From contig JAEWYT010000196.1 of assembly GCA_023458595.1 (NCBI GenBank), forward strand, positions 62,001-126,000: 64,000 nt of DNA. The letters run 5' to 3'. Position numbers and translations under genes: made by a program. Positions 8,679-17,553 of this stretch are shown in pieces (position 1 is the first letter of the stretch; every line of letters starts with the position of its first letter). The DNA is from Pseudomonadota bacterium. Lineage in GTDB: Bacteria > Pseudomonadota > Alphaproteobacteria > Rhizobiales > Tepidamorphaceae. Below the pieces are notes generated by a model. It was not told the origin of the DNA. It did not search any database and saw only the letters and a program-made list of their open reading frames with translations.

Positions 8679-11126
8679 TCACGCCTTCACCCGGCTCATG
8701 GATGGATCGTAGAGCGGCTCCATGAACACGGACGCGGGGACGCGCTCGGTCGCGACTTCCAGCTCGTAGGCGCCGGAAGCGACGAAGCCCTCGTCGACGC
8801 CGTCGGGGTTGCGCACGTAGCCGTAGCCGATCGACTTTCCGACCGTGTAGCCGTAGCCGCCGCTCGTCAGCCAGCCGACGCGCTGGCCGTCCCGGTAGAT
8901 GGTTTCGCGGCCGAGCAGCACGATCTGCGGATCGACCGTGAAGCCGGCGAGCAGCTTCGTCAGCGGTTCCTGACGCTGCCGGTCGAGGGCCTCGCGGCCG
9001 AGGAAGGCCTGGTTCGACTTCAGCTTCACCGCCCAGCCGAGGCCCGCTTCCAGCGGCGTGTGGTCGGGGCCGATGTCGGAGCCCCAGGCGCGGTAGCCCT
9101 TCTCCAGACGCAGCGACTCGATGGCGCGGTAGCCGGCCGGGCGGACGCCGAGGTCGCCCCCCTCCTCCATCAGCGCCTCGTAGACGTTGACCACGTATTC
9201 GGTCGGAATGTGCAGTTCCCAGCCGAGCTCGCCGACATAGGTGACGCGCAGCGCCGTGACGGGGGCGCCGGCGACGCCGATCTCGCGGACCGTGCCGAAC
9301 GGGAAGCCGTCGTTGGAGAGATCGTCGCGGGTAAGGCACGACAGGAGATCGCGGGCCCTCGGGCCCATCACCGAGAGCACGCCGTAGCCCGAGGTGACGT
9401 CGACCACCTGCACGTTCAGCCCCTCGGGGACGTTCCGGCGAATCCAGTCGAGGTCGTGGGTGGCGAAACCGGTGCCGGTGACGACGTAGTAGCGGTCGAC
9501 GGCGAGGCGGGCGACGGTCAGGTCGCACTCTATCCCGCCGCGCGCGTTGAGCATCTGGGTGTAGACGAGCCTGCCCGGCGCGCGGGCGACGTTGCCGGCG
9601 CAGATCCAGGTGAGCGCGGCCTCCGCGTCCGGGCCCACGACCAGGAACTTGGCGAAGGAGGACTGGTCGAACACCGTCACCGCCTCTCGGGTCGCCTTGT
9701 GCTCGCGGCCGACCGCGTCGAACCAGTTCTGCCGGCCGAAGCCGTAGACATCCCTGGCTTCCTCGCCCCCGGCGAGATCGGCGAACCAGTTCGGCCGCTC
9801 CCAGCCGAGCTTCTCGCCGAAACAGGCGCCCGCCTCCTTCAGCCGGCCGTAGAGCGCCGAGCGGCGGCAGGGCCGGCCGCTCGAATGCTCCTCGCCCGGC
9901 CAGGCGATGGTGTAGTGCTTGCCGTAGAGTTCCAGCGTGCGCGTGCGCACCCAGTCGATGTCGAAGTGCGGGCGGCCGAAGCGGCGGATGTCGACGGGCC
10001 AGAGGTCGAACGGCGGCTCGCCGGCGACCACCCATTCGGCGAGCGCCATGCCGGCGCCGCCGCCGGAGGCGATGCCGAAGGCGTTGAAGCCCGCGCCGAC
10101 GAAGAAGCCGCGCTGCTCCGGCGCCTCGCCGAGGATGAAATTGCCGTCCGGGGTGAAGCTTTCCGGGCCGTTCAGCAGCTCCTTGACGCCCGCGTCGGCG
10201 AGCGCGGGAACGCGGCCGAGGGCCAGTTCCATGATGTCGGAGAAATGGTCCCAGTCGGAATTGAGCAGGGTGAATTCGAAACCCATCGGTATCCCGTCCA
10301 TCGCCCATGGGATGGGATCGGGTTCGTATCCGCCCATGACGAGGCCACCGACCTCCTCCTTGTAGTAGGTCAGGCGGTCGGGATCGCGCAGGGTCGGCAG
10401 GGTCGAGGTGACGCCCTCGATCTTCTCGGTGATGAGGTACTGGTGCTGGACGGAGACGAGGGGCACGTTGACGCCGGCGAGCCTGCCGACCTCGCGCGCC
10501 CACTGGCCGGCGCAGTTGACGACGATCTCGCACCGCACCGTGCCGTTCGGCGTCTCGACGCCCCTGATGCGGCCGTCCTCGATCAGGATGCGGGTTACGG
10601 GGGTGTCCTCGAAGACCTTCACGCCGGACATGCGCGCGCCCCTGGCCAGCGCCTGGGTGATGTCGGAGGGGCTCGCCTGGCCGTCGGTCGGAAGGAAGGC
10701 CGCGCCGACGAGATCGCCGATATCCATCAGCGGCCACAGCGCCTGCGCCTCCTTCGGCGTCAGCAGGTGCATCTCGAGGCCGAAGGAACGGGCGGTCGTC
10801 GCCTGGCGGCGCACCTCGGTCCAGCGGTCCTCGTTGCAGGCGAGACGCAGGCCGCCGTTCATCTTCCAGCCGGTGGCGAGACCCGTCTCCTCCTCGAGGC
10901 GGCGGTAGAGCGCGACGGAATTGCCGAGGAGCTGGGTGATGTTGGCGTTCGTCCTGAGCTGGCCGACGAGGCCGGCGGCGTGCCAGGTCGAGCCGGAGGT
11001 CAGTTTGGCCCGCTCCAGCACGATAGTGTCGGTCCAGCCGAGCTTGCCGAGATGATAGGCGGTGGAGCATCCGACGATGCCTCCCCCGATGACGACGGCC
11101 CTTGCTTCTTTCGGCAGTTCAGCCAT
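8679..11126 (-). CDS. FAD-dependent oxidoreductase/GcvT fusion, dimethylglycine/sarcosine dehydrogenase-like (copy 1)
   Basis: 815 residues with the same architecture as its neighbour: VVIGGGIVGCSTAYHLGKLG Rossmann motif at about residues 11-30, GSTWHAAGLVGQLRT with the likely flavin-linking His, and C-terminal GcvT domains including YVGELGWELHIPTEY and AIESLRLEKGYRAWGSD. The two copies are clearly homologous but diverged, so the duplication is old and they may take successive or different N-methyl substrates. A 227-bp gap with palindromic repeats separates it from the upstream kinase gene, so it may have its own promoter. Electron acceptor (oxygen or ETF) is not evident. Confidence 0.85.
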   Translation of the reverse strand: MAELPKEARAVVIGGGIVGCSTAYHLGKLGWTDTIVLERAKLTSGSTWHAAGLVGQLRTNANITQLLGNSVALYRRLEEETGLATGWKMNGGLRLACNEDRWTEVRRQATTARSFGLEMHLLTPKEAQALWPLMDIGDLVGAAFLPTDGQASPSDITQALARGARMSGVKVFEDTPVTRILIEDGRIRGVETPNGTVRCEIVVNCAGQWAREVGRLAGVNVPLVSVQHQYLITEKIEGVTSTLPTLRDPDRLTYYKEEVGGLVMGGYEPDPIPWAMDGIPMGFEFTLLNSDWDHFSDIMELALGRVPALADAGVKELLNGPESFTPDGNFILGEAPEQRGFFVGAGFNAFGIASGGGAGMALAEWVVAGEPPFDLWPVDIRRFGRPHFDIDWVRTRTLELYGKHYTIAWPGEEHSSGRPCRRSALYGRLKEAGACFGEKLGWERPNWFADLAGGEEARDVYGFGRQNWFDAVGREHKATREAVTVFDQSSFAKFLVVGPDAEAALTWICAGNVARAPGRLVYTQMLNARGGIECDLTVARLAVDRYYVVTGTGFATHDLDWIRRNVPEGLNVQVVDVTSGYGVLSVMGPRARDLLSCLTRDDLSNDGFPFGTVREIGVAGAPVTALRVTYVGELGWELHIPTEYVVNVYEALMEEGGDLGVRPAGYRAIESLRLEKGYRAWGSDIGPDHTPLEAGLGWAVKLKSNQAFLGREALDRQRQEPLTKLLAGFTVDPQIVLLGRETIYRDGQRVGWLTSGGYGYTVGKSIGYGYVRNPDGVDEGFVASGAYELEVATERVPASVFMEPLYDPSMSRVKA

Positions 11127-11213
11127 TTACGCGGTTCCTTGGTAGTGACATGTGATCCGGCACGAAGGCCGTATCGGCAGTCAGGAGATGGTTCTTGCGG
11201 AGAGGCCGTCCGG

Positions 11214-11303
11214 GTCCCGGATCAAGTCCGGGACACGCCGGCTGCGAAAGACGCGAGGGCCTCGCCCCATACACGGACGCGTGCCCCGGCCCACGAGCCG
11301 GGG
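11214..11303. repeat. pair of intergenic palindromic (REP-like) hairpins
   Basis: Two stems lie in the gap between kinase copy 1 and FAD/GcvT copy 1. GTCCCGGA at 11214-11221 pairs perfectly with TCCGGGAC at 11227-11234 over a 5-nt loop, and CCCCGGC at 11284-11290 pairs with GCCGGGG at 11297-11303. Such GTCCCGGA-type palindromes recur between genes in many alphaproteobacterial genomes. They could stabilise or partly terminate the operon mRNA. Confidence 0.55.
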
Positions 11304-11353
11304 CCCGGCGCGGTGGTTTCGGCAAGGTTCGGGGCTGCGCGTGCATCCCGCCC

Positions 11354-12229
11354 TCACATCTGCCGGAACGCCGTCAGCGCGGCGTTCAGGCGGGCAAGGT
11401 TCTCGGCGGTATAGGCGGCGTAGTCGAAGTCGAGATCGGAATGGATCTCGGAGACCATGCTCCACATGGTCTCGCGCAGAAGCGACGCGCATTTCATCGC
11501 GGCGTAGCGGCGGCGCAGGTCGTCGGTGACGGGCCGGTCGAAATAGGCCTCCAGCAGCCATTCCTCCTGGCCGGGCGTCAGCCCGTTGTTGGAGGCGAGG
11601 CCGCCGAGGTCGAACAGCGGCGAGTTGAAGCCCGCATAGTCCCAGTCGATCAGCCAGATGCGGCCGCCGTCGTCGATGAAGTTGGCCGGCAACAGGTCGT
11701 TGTGGCCGAAGACGATGTCGACCGGTCCGACGGCCCTCTCCAGTTCGGCGGCGGTATCGAGCAGGCCCGGCAGCCTGGCCGCATGGGCGCTGCCGCCCTC
11801 GCGCAGGGTGGCGGCATAGTCGCGCGCCACGTGGAACACCCAGAACATCAGCACCGGCCCGCGCACGTGGTTCGGCATGTCGCGGTGGCACCTGAGGATC
11901 AGGGGAAGGATGCGCTCGAGGTTTTCCTGCTTGCGCACGTCGGCCTCGCCGTAGGTCGTGCCGTCGACGTAGCGGATGACGAGGGCGCCGGGCTCGCTGT
12001 GCACGACGTCCGGGGAAATCCCCGCGAGCGCGGCGGCGCGGGAGGCGGCGAGCTCGTTGAAGCGCATCACCTGATGCGCCGGAATGTCGTTGCCGATGCG
12101 CACGACATATTTCCGCCCGCCGTCCGCCACGACGAAATTGACGTTGGTGATGCCGCCGCCCAGCGGCACCGGGTCCACGGGTCCGGTCCAGAAGGAGAGT
12201 CCTGCGGCCTTCCTGCGGGCGTCCGTCAT
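11354..12229 (-). CDS. choline/ethanolamine-kinase-like phosphotransferase (copy 1)
   Basis: 291 residues with the APH/choline kinase signature: GGGITNVNFVVADGG in the nucleotide-binding lobe, FGHNDLLPANFI (catalytic Asp and Asn, HxDxxxxN) and LIDWDYAGFNSPLFDLGGL for metal binding. ATP-dependent phosphorylation of a choline- or ethanolamine-like alcohol is the family activity. The start at 12229 lies 11 bp after the permease stop, so it belongs to the importer operon, suggesting that the imported amine is phosphorylated on entry. It is only distantly similar to copy 2 at 5322-6245. Confidence 0.8.
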   Translation of the reverse strand: MTDARRKAAGLSFWTGPVDPVPLGGGITNVNFVVADGGRKYVVRIGNDIPAHQVMRFNELAASRAAALAGISPDVVHSEPGALVIRYVDGTTYGEADVRKQENLERILPLILRCHRDMPNHVRGPVLMFWVFHVARDYAATLREGGSAHAARLPGLLDTAAELERAVGPVDIVFGHNDLLPANFIDDGGRIWLIDWDYAGFNSPLFDLGGLASNNGLTPGQEEWLLEAYFDRPVTDDLRRRYAAMKCASLLRETMWSMVSEIHSDLDFDYAAYTAENLARLNAALTAFRQM

Positions 12230-12240
12230 CGCGGCCTGCC

Positions 12241-14271
12241 TCAGGAGAGCCCGAGCCGGCTGCGGGTGCGCCGGGCACCCGCCGAGACCAGCCGGTCGGC
12301 GACGATGGCGATGAAGGCGACGGCGAGGCCCGCGACGATGCCGCGGCCGGTGTCGGCCTTGGTCAGCGCGATATAGACCTCCTGGCCGAGGTCGCGGGTG
12401 CCGACCAGCGCGGTGATGACGACCATCGAGATCGCCAGCATGATCGTCTGGTTCACGCCGAGCATGATCTCCGGCAGCGCCAGCGGCAGCTTGATCTTGG
12501 ACAGGAGCTGGCGCGGCGTGCAGCCGGAGACGACGCCGGCCTCGACAAGCTGCGGATCGATCTGCCCGATACCGTGCGCGGTGTAGCGGATCGCCGGGGC
12601 GAGCGCGTAGAGGACGACGGCGATCATCGCCGAGAAGTCGCCGACCCGGAACAGCATCACGACCGGGATCAGGTAGACGAAGCTCGGCAGGGTCTGCAGC
12701 GTGTCGATGAAGCCGCCCAGGACGCGGCCGGCCCGCTCGTTCTCGGCGGCGAGAATGCCGAGCGGGATGCCGATCAGCGAGGCGATGACGACCGAGATGC
12801 CGCAGAGATAGACGGTGATCATCGCCTTCTCCCACTGCCCGGTGACGACGATGAACATGGCGAGCAGTACGGTCCCGAGCGCCAGACGCCAGCCGCCGAG
12901 CTGCCAGCCGGCGATGCCGACGAGGCCGACGGTCCATATCCACGGAAGCTCGGTGAGGAAGCGCTTCACGGGCACGAGGAAGTTGACCAGCATCACGGTC
13001 TTCACCGCCTCGAGCTGGTCGTAGAAATTGACGTTGATGTACTGGACGAGGCCCTCCCAGAAGGTGCCCGTCGAGACCTCCATCCCCTCCGGATAGCTCT
13101 GCACCGGTGGGAAGACGAGGCCGACGACGGCCGTGCCGAGGATCACGGCGACGACCGTCGTCGTCCAGGGATGGCGTTTCAGGTAGCCGGACGGCAGGTC
13201 GACATGGGCGGGCGGCGGGCGGTTGGCGAAGGCCTGGCTCAGCCGGTCCAGCGCGATCGCCAGCACGACGATCGCGACGCCGGCCTCGATGCCGCCGCCG
13301 ATGTCGAGGCGGCGCAGCGAGGTCAGCACGTCGTAGCCCAGCCCCCCGGCGCCGATCATCGAGGCGATGATGACCATGTTGAGGGAGAGCATGATGACCT
13401 GGTTGACGCCGACCATCAGGCCGCCGCGAGCCGAGGGCACGAGCACCTTCCAGGTCATCTGGCGCGGCGTGCAGCCGGCCATGCGGCCGAAATCCCTGAT
13501 CTCGTTGGGCACGCCCCCGAGCGAGAGCATGGTGACGCGCACCATCGGCGGCATGGCGTAGATGATGGTGGCGATCATCGCCGCCACCGGCCCGAAGCCG
13601 AACAGGAACAGGATCGGCACGAGATAGGCGAAGACCGGAACGGTCTGCATGATGTCGAGGACCGGCGACATCGCCCGCTCGAACCAGAGCCAGCGGTAGC
13701 CGGCGATGCCGAGCAGGAGGCCGCCGGCGACGCCGAAGGGAACGGCGATGACGATCGAGGACAGCGTCACCATGGCGCTGTCCCACTGGCCGAAGACGGC
13801 GAGATAGAGGAAGCAGGCGCCGACGAAGGCGGCGAGCTTCCAGCCGCGGGCGTACCAGCCCATCGCGACGACCGTCACGATCACCGCGATCCAGGACAGT
13901 GGCGGCAGCACCTGCACGGCATCCGAGCCCTGGCCGCGCAGGAAGCCTGTCGACAGGAGGCTCGTCGCGATCGTCAGGGGGATGTCGAGCAGCCACGAGA
14001 CGAAGCGGGTGAGCTGGACGAAGGTGAACAGGCCGAACGTGGCGTCGTCGACCAGCCACTTCATGAAGGCGGAAATCCAGGCCGAAAGCGGAACGGTCCA
14101 GCCGCGCGGCCACTCGTAGGCCCAGCTCATGCCGAGGGCCCTGGTGACGCCCTTGCCGTACGACGCCGCGAACAGGGAAGCCACGAGGACGGCGAGCCAG
14201 AACAGGCCGGCCGGTCCGATCCAGGCCGGACGCGCGCCGGGGGCTGCGATCGCGGAGGAACGCGCGGTCAT
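12241..14271 (-). CDS. glycine betaine/proline-type ABC permease, double-length (tandem ProW modules)
   Basis: 676 residues, about twice the usual ProW length, with two complete permease modules. Each has the EAA-like loop with the same signature, RMAGCTPRQMTWKVLVP in the first half and VVSGCTPRQLLSKIKLPLA in the second, followed by GVNQVIMLSLNMVI or GVNQTIMLAISMVV. Each half has about six hydrophobic segments. One polypeptide can therefore supply the whole membrane pore. The start ATG overlaps the ATPase stop by 4 bp. Function is import of a quaternary amine or related osmolyte together with the ATPase and binding protein encoded upstream. Confidence 0.87.
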   Translation of the reverse strand: MTARSSAIAAPGARPAWIGPAGLFWLAVLVASLFAASYGKGVTRALGMSWAYEWPRGWTVPLSAWISAFMKWLVDDATFGLFTFVQLTRFVSWLLDIPLTIATSLLSTGFLRGQGSDAVQVLPPLSWIAVIVTVVAMGWYARGWKLAAFVGACFLYLAVFGQWDSAMVTLSSIVIAVPFGVAGGLLLGIAGYRWLWFERAMSPVLDIMQTVPVFAYLVPILFLFGFGPVAAMIATIIYAMPPMVRVTMLSLGGVPNEIRDFGRMAGCTPRQMTWKVLVPSARGGLMVGVNQVIMLSLNMVIIASMIGAGGLGYDVLTSLRRLDIGGGIEAGVAIVVLAIALDRLSQAFANRPPPAHVDLPSGYLKRHPWTTTVVAVILGTAVVGLVFPPVQSYPEGMEVSTGTFWEGLVQYINVNFYDQLEAVKTVMLVNFLVPVKRFLTELPWIWTVGLVGIAGWQLGGWRLALGTVLLAMFIVVTGQWEKAMITVYLCGISVVIASLIGIPLGILAAENERAGRVLGGFIDTLQTLPSFVYLIPVVMLFRVGDFSAMIAVVLYALAPAIRYTAHGIGQIDPQLVEAGVVSGCTPRQLLSKIKLPLALPEIMLGVNQTIMLAISMVVITALVGTRDLGQEVYIALTKADTGRGIVAGLAVAFIAIVADRLVSAGARRTRSRLGLS

Positions 14272-15320
14272 GCGCCCTCCCCGGCCGCGGGGTGGTGGCC
14301 GGTGCGGCCGACGAGGACGTCGATGACCGCGCGCGCGTCGATCAGCCCGGCGCGTTCGCCGTCGCCGCCGACGACGGCGAAGGGCAAGCCGGCGGCCTCC
14401 ACCCTGTCGGCGATGTCGCCGATGCGGTCGCCCGCCCTCACCTCGCCGGCAACCTCCGCGCCGTCGCGCCAGGGAGTCATCACCGAGCGGGCGGTCATCA
14501 CCTTCGCGCGCGGGATATGGCGGGTGAACTCGGCGACGTAGTCGGTCGCCGGCGCCAGCACCAGTTCCTCGGGCGTTCCGGTCTGGATGATGGCGCCGTC
14601 CTTCATGATGGCGATGCGGTCGGCGAGCCGTATCGCCTCGTCGAAATCGTGGGTGATGAAGACGATCGTCTTCCTCAGGACGTTCTGCAGGCGGATGAAC
14701 TCGTCCTGCATCTCGCGTCGGATGAGCGGATCGAGCGCGGAGAAGGGCTCGTCCAGAAACCAGAGTTCCGGCTCGACGGCGAGAGAGCGGGCGATGCCGA
14801 CGCGCTGCTGCTGGCCGCCGGAGAGCTCGCGCGGATAGTAGTTCTCGCGGCCCTCCAGACCGACCAGCTCGATGACGCGACGGGCACGCGTCTCGCGGGT
14901 CTTGCGGTCGGCGCCCTGCACCTCCAGCGGAAAGGCGACGTTGCCGAGCACGGTCAGGTGCGGCAGCAGCGCGAAGTGCTGGAACACCATGCCCATGCGG
15001 TGGCGGCGGATCTCGATCATCTCGCGGTCGCTGGCCCGCAGGAGGTCTCGGCCCTCGAACAGGATCTCGCCGGCGGTCGGCTCGATCAGCCGCGACAGGC
15101 AGCGCACCAGCGTCGACTTGCCGGAACCCGACAGGCCCATGATGACGAAGATCTCGCCCTGGCGGACATCGAGATTGGCGTCGCGCACGGCCCCGATGAG
15201 GCCGGCCGCCCTGATGTCGTCGAGGCCAGGGTCGGCCCTGCGCCTGAGGAGCGCTTCGGGATCGCTGCCGAACAGCTTCCAGACGCCCCGGCAGGACAGC
15301 TTGATTTCGGAGTCGGACAT
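14268..15320 (-). CDS. glycine betaine/proline-type ABC transporter ATP-binding protein (ProV-like)
   Basis: 350 residues with a full ABC cassette: Walker A MGLSGSGKSTLVRCL, Q-loop MGMVFQHFALLPH, signature LSGGQQQRVGIARSLA, Walker B LWFLDEPFSALDP and the H-loop FITHDFDEA. The N-terminus carries a ProV-type extension (WKLFGSDPEALLRRRADPG). After the cassette a CBS-like segment (about 270-350) is partly conserved; in OpuA-type systems such domains sense ionic strength. It energises the double permease encoded immediately downstream. Confidence 0.88.
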   Translation of the reverse strand: MSDSEIKLSCRGVWKLFGSDPEALLRRRADPGLDDIRAAGLIGAVRDANLDVRQGEIFVIMGLSGSGKSTLVRCLSRLIEPTAGEILFEGRDLLRASDREMIEIRRHRMGMVFQHFALLPHLTVLGNVAFPLEVQGADRKTRETRARRVIELVGLEGRENYYPRELSGGQQQRVGIARSLAVEPELWFLDEPFSALDPLIRREMQDEFIRLQNVLRKTIVFITHDFDEAIRLADRIAIMKDGAIIQTGTPEELVLAPATDYVAEFTRHIPRAKVMTARSVMTPWRDGAEVAGEVRAGDRIGDIADRVEAAGLPFAVVGGDGERAGLIDARAVIDVLVGRTGHHPAAGEGA

Positions 15321-15406
15321 CGCGGCTCACCTCCGGACGAGCGACGGACCGCGCCGCCGCTTCCGGATGAAGACAAAGGGCGATCCGCCTCGGGATCGGT
15401 CCATTC

Positions 15407-15430
15407 AAGCAGATCGGCAAGCAGATCGGC
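15407..15430. repeat. tandem 12-bp duplication
   Basis: AAGCAGATCGGC occurs twice without spacer (15407-15418 and 15419-15430) in the 173-bp gap between the binding-protein and ATPase genes. It is probably a slippage or micro-duplication product; no function is evident. Confidence 0.6.
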
Positions 15431-15457
15431 CGGGGACGGGCCAGGCCCCAGGGAGCA

Positions 15458-15475
15458 GCGGGCCTCGCGGCCCGC
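15458..15475 (-). terminator. hairpin after the binding-protein gene (partial terminator or mRNA stabiliser)
   Basis: GCGGGCC at 15458-15464 pairs perfectly with GGCCCGC at 15469-15475 over a 4-nt loop, 18 bp beyond the stop of the binding-protein gene in the direction of transcription. Binding-protein operons often carry such a stem so that the first gene is expressed above the permease and ATPase genes. There is no T-run. Confidence 0.45.
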
Positions 15476-15493
15476 CCCCGGCGGGAGGAAACC

Positions 15494-16459
15494 TCAGTTC
15501 CCGATCCACTTGCTCCAGCGGTCCTGGTTGGCGTCCATCCAGGCGGCGACGACGTCCTCGATCTTCTTGCCGTCGAGATCGACCTCGCCGACCATCTCGT
15601 TCATCTCGTCGCTCGAGATGTTGAACGCCTTGATGGCCTCGTAGGCGCCGGGCCACTTGTCCTTCACGCCGACCCAGCCGGCCTTCCAGATCGGGCCGCT
15701 CGGCTTGCCGCAGTCGTAGGCCATGTCCTTGTTCGAGCCCCAGGACGGATCGGTGTAGCAGGCCGCCTCGTAGGCCGGGAACTCGACCCACTCGCCCTTG
15801 AACTTGGCGGGCGCCCAGTGCGGCGAGTAGATCCAGAGCATGATCGGCGCCTTGCGCTGGTAGGCGGATTCGAGCTCGGCGAAGAGCGCCGCGTCGGTGC
15901 CGGCATGGACCACCTCGAAGGGCAGATCGAGCGCCTCGACGCGCTCGTCGTCGAAGCCGCCCCAGGTCACCGGGCCGCCGAGGTAGCGGCCCTTGGGCGC
16001 CGTCTCGGGCACCGAGAACGCCTCGGCGCAGGCCTCGTCCTTCAGCGCTTCCCAGTTGGGAAGGCCGGGGCACTTCTCCTTCATGTACTCGGGAAACCAC
16101 CACTCCTCCTTGGCGAGCATGCCGGTCTCGCCGAGGTTCTCGACCTTGCCGCTGGCGACGGCCTCGTCGAGGGCTTCCTGGCCGGTGGTGGCCCAGATCT
16201 CCATGGCGACGTCGAGGTCGCCCGTCTTCAGGCCGGCGAACTGGGCGAGATAGTCGGCCTGCACGTAGTCGACGTTGTAGCCGGCCTTCTTGAGCACCTC
16301 GCCCATGAGCTGGGTGGTGATCAGCTGGCCCGTCCAGTCGTGCAGGGTCAGCTTGATCGGATCCTTGGATTCGACCTCGGCGCGCGCGGGAAGCGCGCTG
16401 GCCGTGGCGAGCAATGCGGCCGCACCGGCGACCGCGACGGCGATGCGTGGCAGTGTCAT
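15494..16459 (-). CDS. glycine betaine/proline-type ABC substrate-binding protein (ProX/OpuAC family)
   Basis: 321 residues with a Sec signal peptide (about 1-27, ending ALPARAEV). The mature part is OpuAC-like: LTLHDWTGQLITTQLMGEVL, DLDVAMEIWATTGQ, APIMLWIYSPHWAP and WMDANQDRWSKWIGN. Tryptophans and tyrosines in these segments are candidates for the aromatic box that holds quaternary ammonium groups. It is the first gene of the minus-strand importer operon and is divergent from the DeoR gene. The 173-bp gap to the ATPase gene holds a hairpin at 15458-15475. Confidence 0.87.
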   Translation of the reverse strand: MTLPRIAVAVAGAAALLATASALPARAEVESKDPIKLTLHDWTGQLITTQLMGEVLKKAGYNVDYVQADYLAQFAGLKTGDLDVAMEIWATTGQEALDEAVASGKVENLGETGMLAKEEWWFPEYMKEKCPGLPNWEALKDEACAEAFSVPETAPKGRYLGGPVTWGGFDDERVEALDLPFEVVHAGTDAALFAELESAYQRKAPIMLWIYSPHWAPAKFKGEWVEFPAYEAACYTDPSWGSNKDMAYDCGKPSGPIWKAGWVGVKDKWPGAYEAIKAFNISSDEMNEMVGEVDLDGKKIEDVVAAWMDANQDRWSKWIGN

Positions 16460-16596
16460 GTTCGCTCACCTCCGTTTTGTTATCGAAGAGCGTGACTTCT
16501 GTTCCCCTGGCGCCGGGGCACACGCAAACACCTGGCTGCCCGACCCGACATCGATGATCCGGCGATCTTCGCGCCCCCGTCAACAGGAAAATCACA

Positions 16597-16642
16597 TTTT
16601 TTGTGGAATTGGCGTTGAATTATGGCGTAGTTTTTTGGAATT
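16597..16642. promoter_or_regulatory. direct repeat in the AT-rich divergent promoter region (candidate DeoR operator)
   Basis: In the 244-bp space between the divergent binding-protein and DeoR genes, TTTTTTGTGGAATT (16597-16610) and TTTTTTGGAATT (16631-16642) form an imperfect direct repeat with a 34-bp period. On the minus strand a possible -35 (TTGACG, complement of 16579-16584) lies next to it. Position and AT-richness suggest operator sites for the adjacent DeoR-family protein; this is inference. Confidence 0.4.
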
Positions 16643-16703
16643 CGGTGGTTATGCCCGGCCGGCGACCATGGCGCGGATGCGGGCAGCCGGGGAAGGAGGC
16701 GCG

Positions 16704-17465
16704 GTGTACCGCACCCAGCGGCAAAGCGAGATCCTGCGGCTCGTGCAATTGCGCGGGGCCTGCTCGATCGGCGATCTGGCGGAACGCCTCAACGTCTCCG
16801 ACGAGACGATCCGGCGGACGGTGAAGCCGCTCGTCCTGGAGGGCCTGCTCGCCAAGGTGCACGGCGGCATCACCCTGCCCGACGCCGGCCGCGAGCCGCC
16901 GTTCCAGAGCCGCATGCTCGACAACGCCGAGGCCAAGCGCCGCATCGCCGAGCGGGTCGCGCGGCTCGTCTCGAACGGCGACACGCTGATGCTCGACTGC
17001 GGCTCGACCACGGCCTTCGTCGCCCGGGCGCTGAGCCAGCACAAGGGCCTGACGGTGGTGACGAACTCCGCCGAGATCGCCCGCACGCTGGCCACCAACG
17101 CCTCCAACCGCGTCTACATGGCCGGCGGCGAGCTGCGCTCCGACGATACCGCCGCGCTCGGGCCGGAGGCGCTGAGCTTCGTGCGCCAGTTCCGGGTCAC
17201 GCACGCGATCCTGTCGATCGGCGCGATGGAGCTCGACGGTTCGCTGATGGTCTATCACCTGGCCGAGGCGGAGTTCTCCCGCGCGGTCATCGACCAGGCC
17301 GAGGAGGTGATCGTCGCCGCCGACGCCTCCAAATTCGGCCGGCCGAGCCTGGTGCGGATCTGCGGGGCGGAGCGGGTCGATCTGCTCGTCACCGACCGAG
17401 CGCCGCCGGTCGCGCTCGCCGACGCCCTGACCACGGCGGGGGCGCGGATCGAGATCGCCGGCTGA
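16704..17465 (+). CDS. DeoR/GlpR-family transcriptional regulator
   Basis: 253 residues, the standard length. The N-terminal DeoR helix-turn-helix (RQSEILRLVQLRG, then SIGDLAERLNVSDETIRR) is followed by a sugar-phosphate-isomerase-like sensor domain with DTLMLDCGSTTAFVARAL and VVTNSAEIARTLA. I start at GTG 16704 because AAGGAGG lies just upstream (16693-16699) and this gives the usual family N-terminus; an ATG at 16668 lacks a ribosome site. DeoR proteins usually repress and sense a phosphorylated ligand. That would fit control of the divergent operon, which encodes kinases. Confidence 0.87.
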   Translation: MYRTQRQSEILRLVQLRGACSIGDLAERLNVSDETIRRTVKPLVLEGLLAKVHGGITLPDAGREPPFQSRMLDNAEAKRRIAERVARLVSNGDTLMLDCGSTTAFVARALSQHKGLTVVTNSAEIARTLATNASNRVYMAGGELRSDDTAALGPEALSFVRQFRVTHAILSIGAMELDGSLMVYHLAEAEFSRAVIDQAEEVIVAADASKFGRPSLVRICGAERVDLLVTDRAPPVALADALTTAGARIEIAG

Positions 17466-17553
17466 AGTCCTTTAACGCCGCCGCCCCTTTTTGCCTCAAG
17501 TTCTTTGTGCGAAAAGGGTTTCGGCAGGAAACGGCACGGCACGATCCGCTCTC

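Noticed and set aside
11127..11353. Possible small gene or RNA in the gap between kinase copy 1 and FAD/GcvT copy 1
   Set aside because: The gap is explained by palindromic repeats; no ribosome site, start and stop combination or tRNA-like fold was found.
14395..14440. Tandem GTCGCCGAT-like repeats resembling the formate dehydrogenase box
   Set aside because: They lie inside the ATPase coding sequence, where Ile-Ala-Asp codons make this string common; only intergenic copies were kept.
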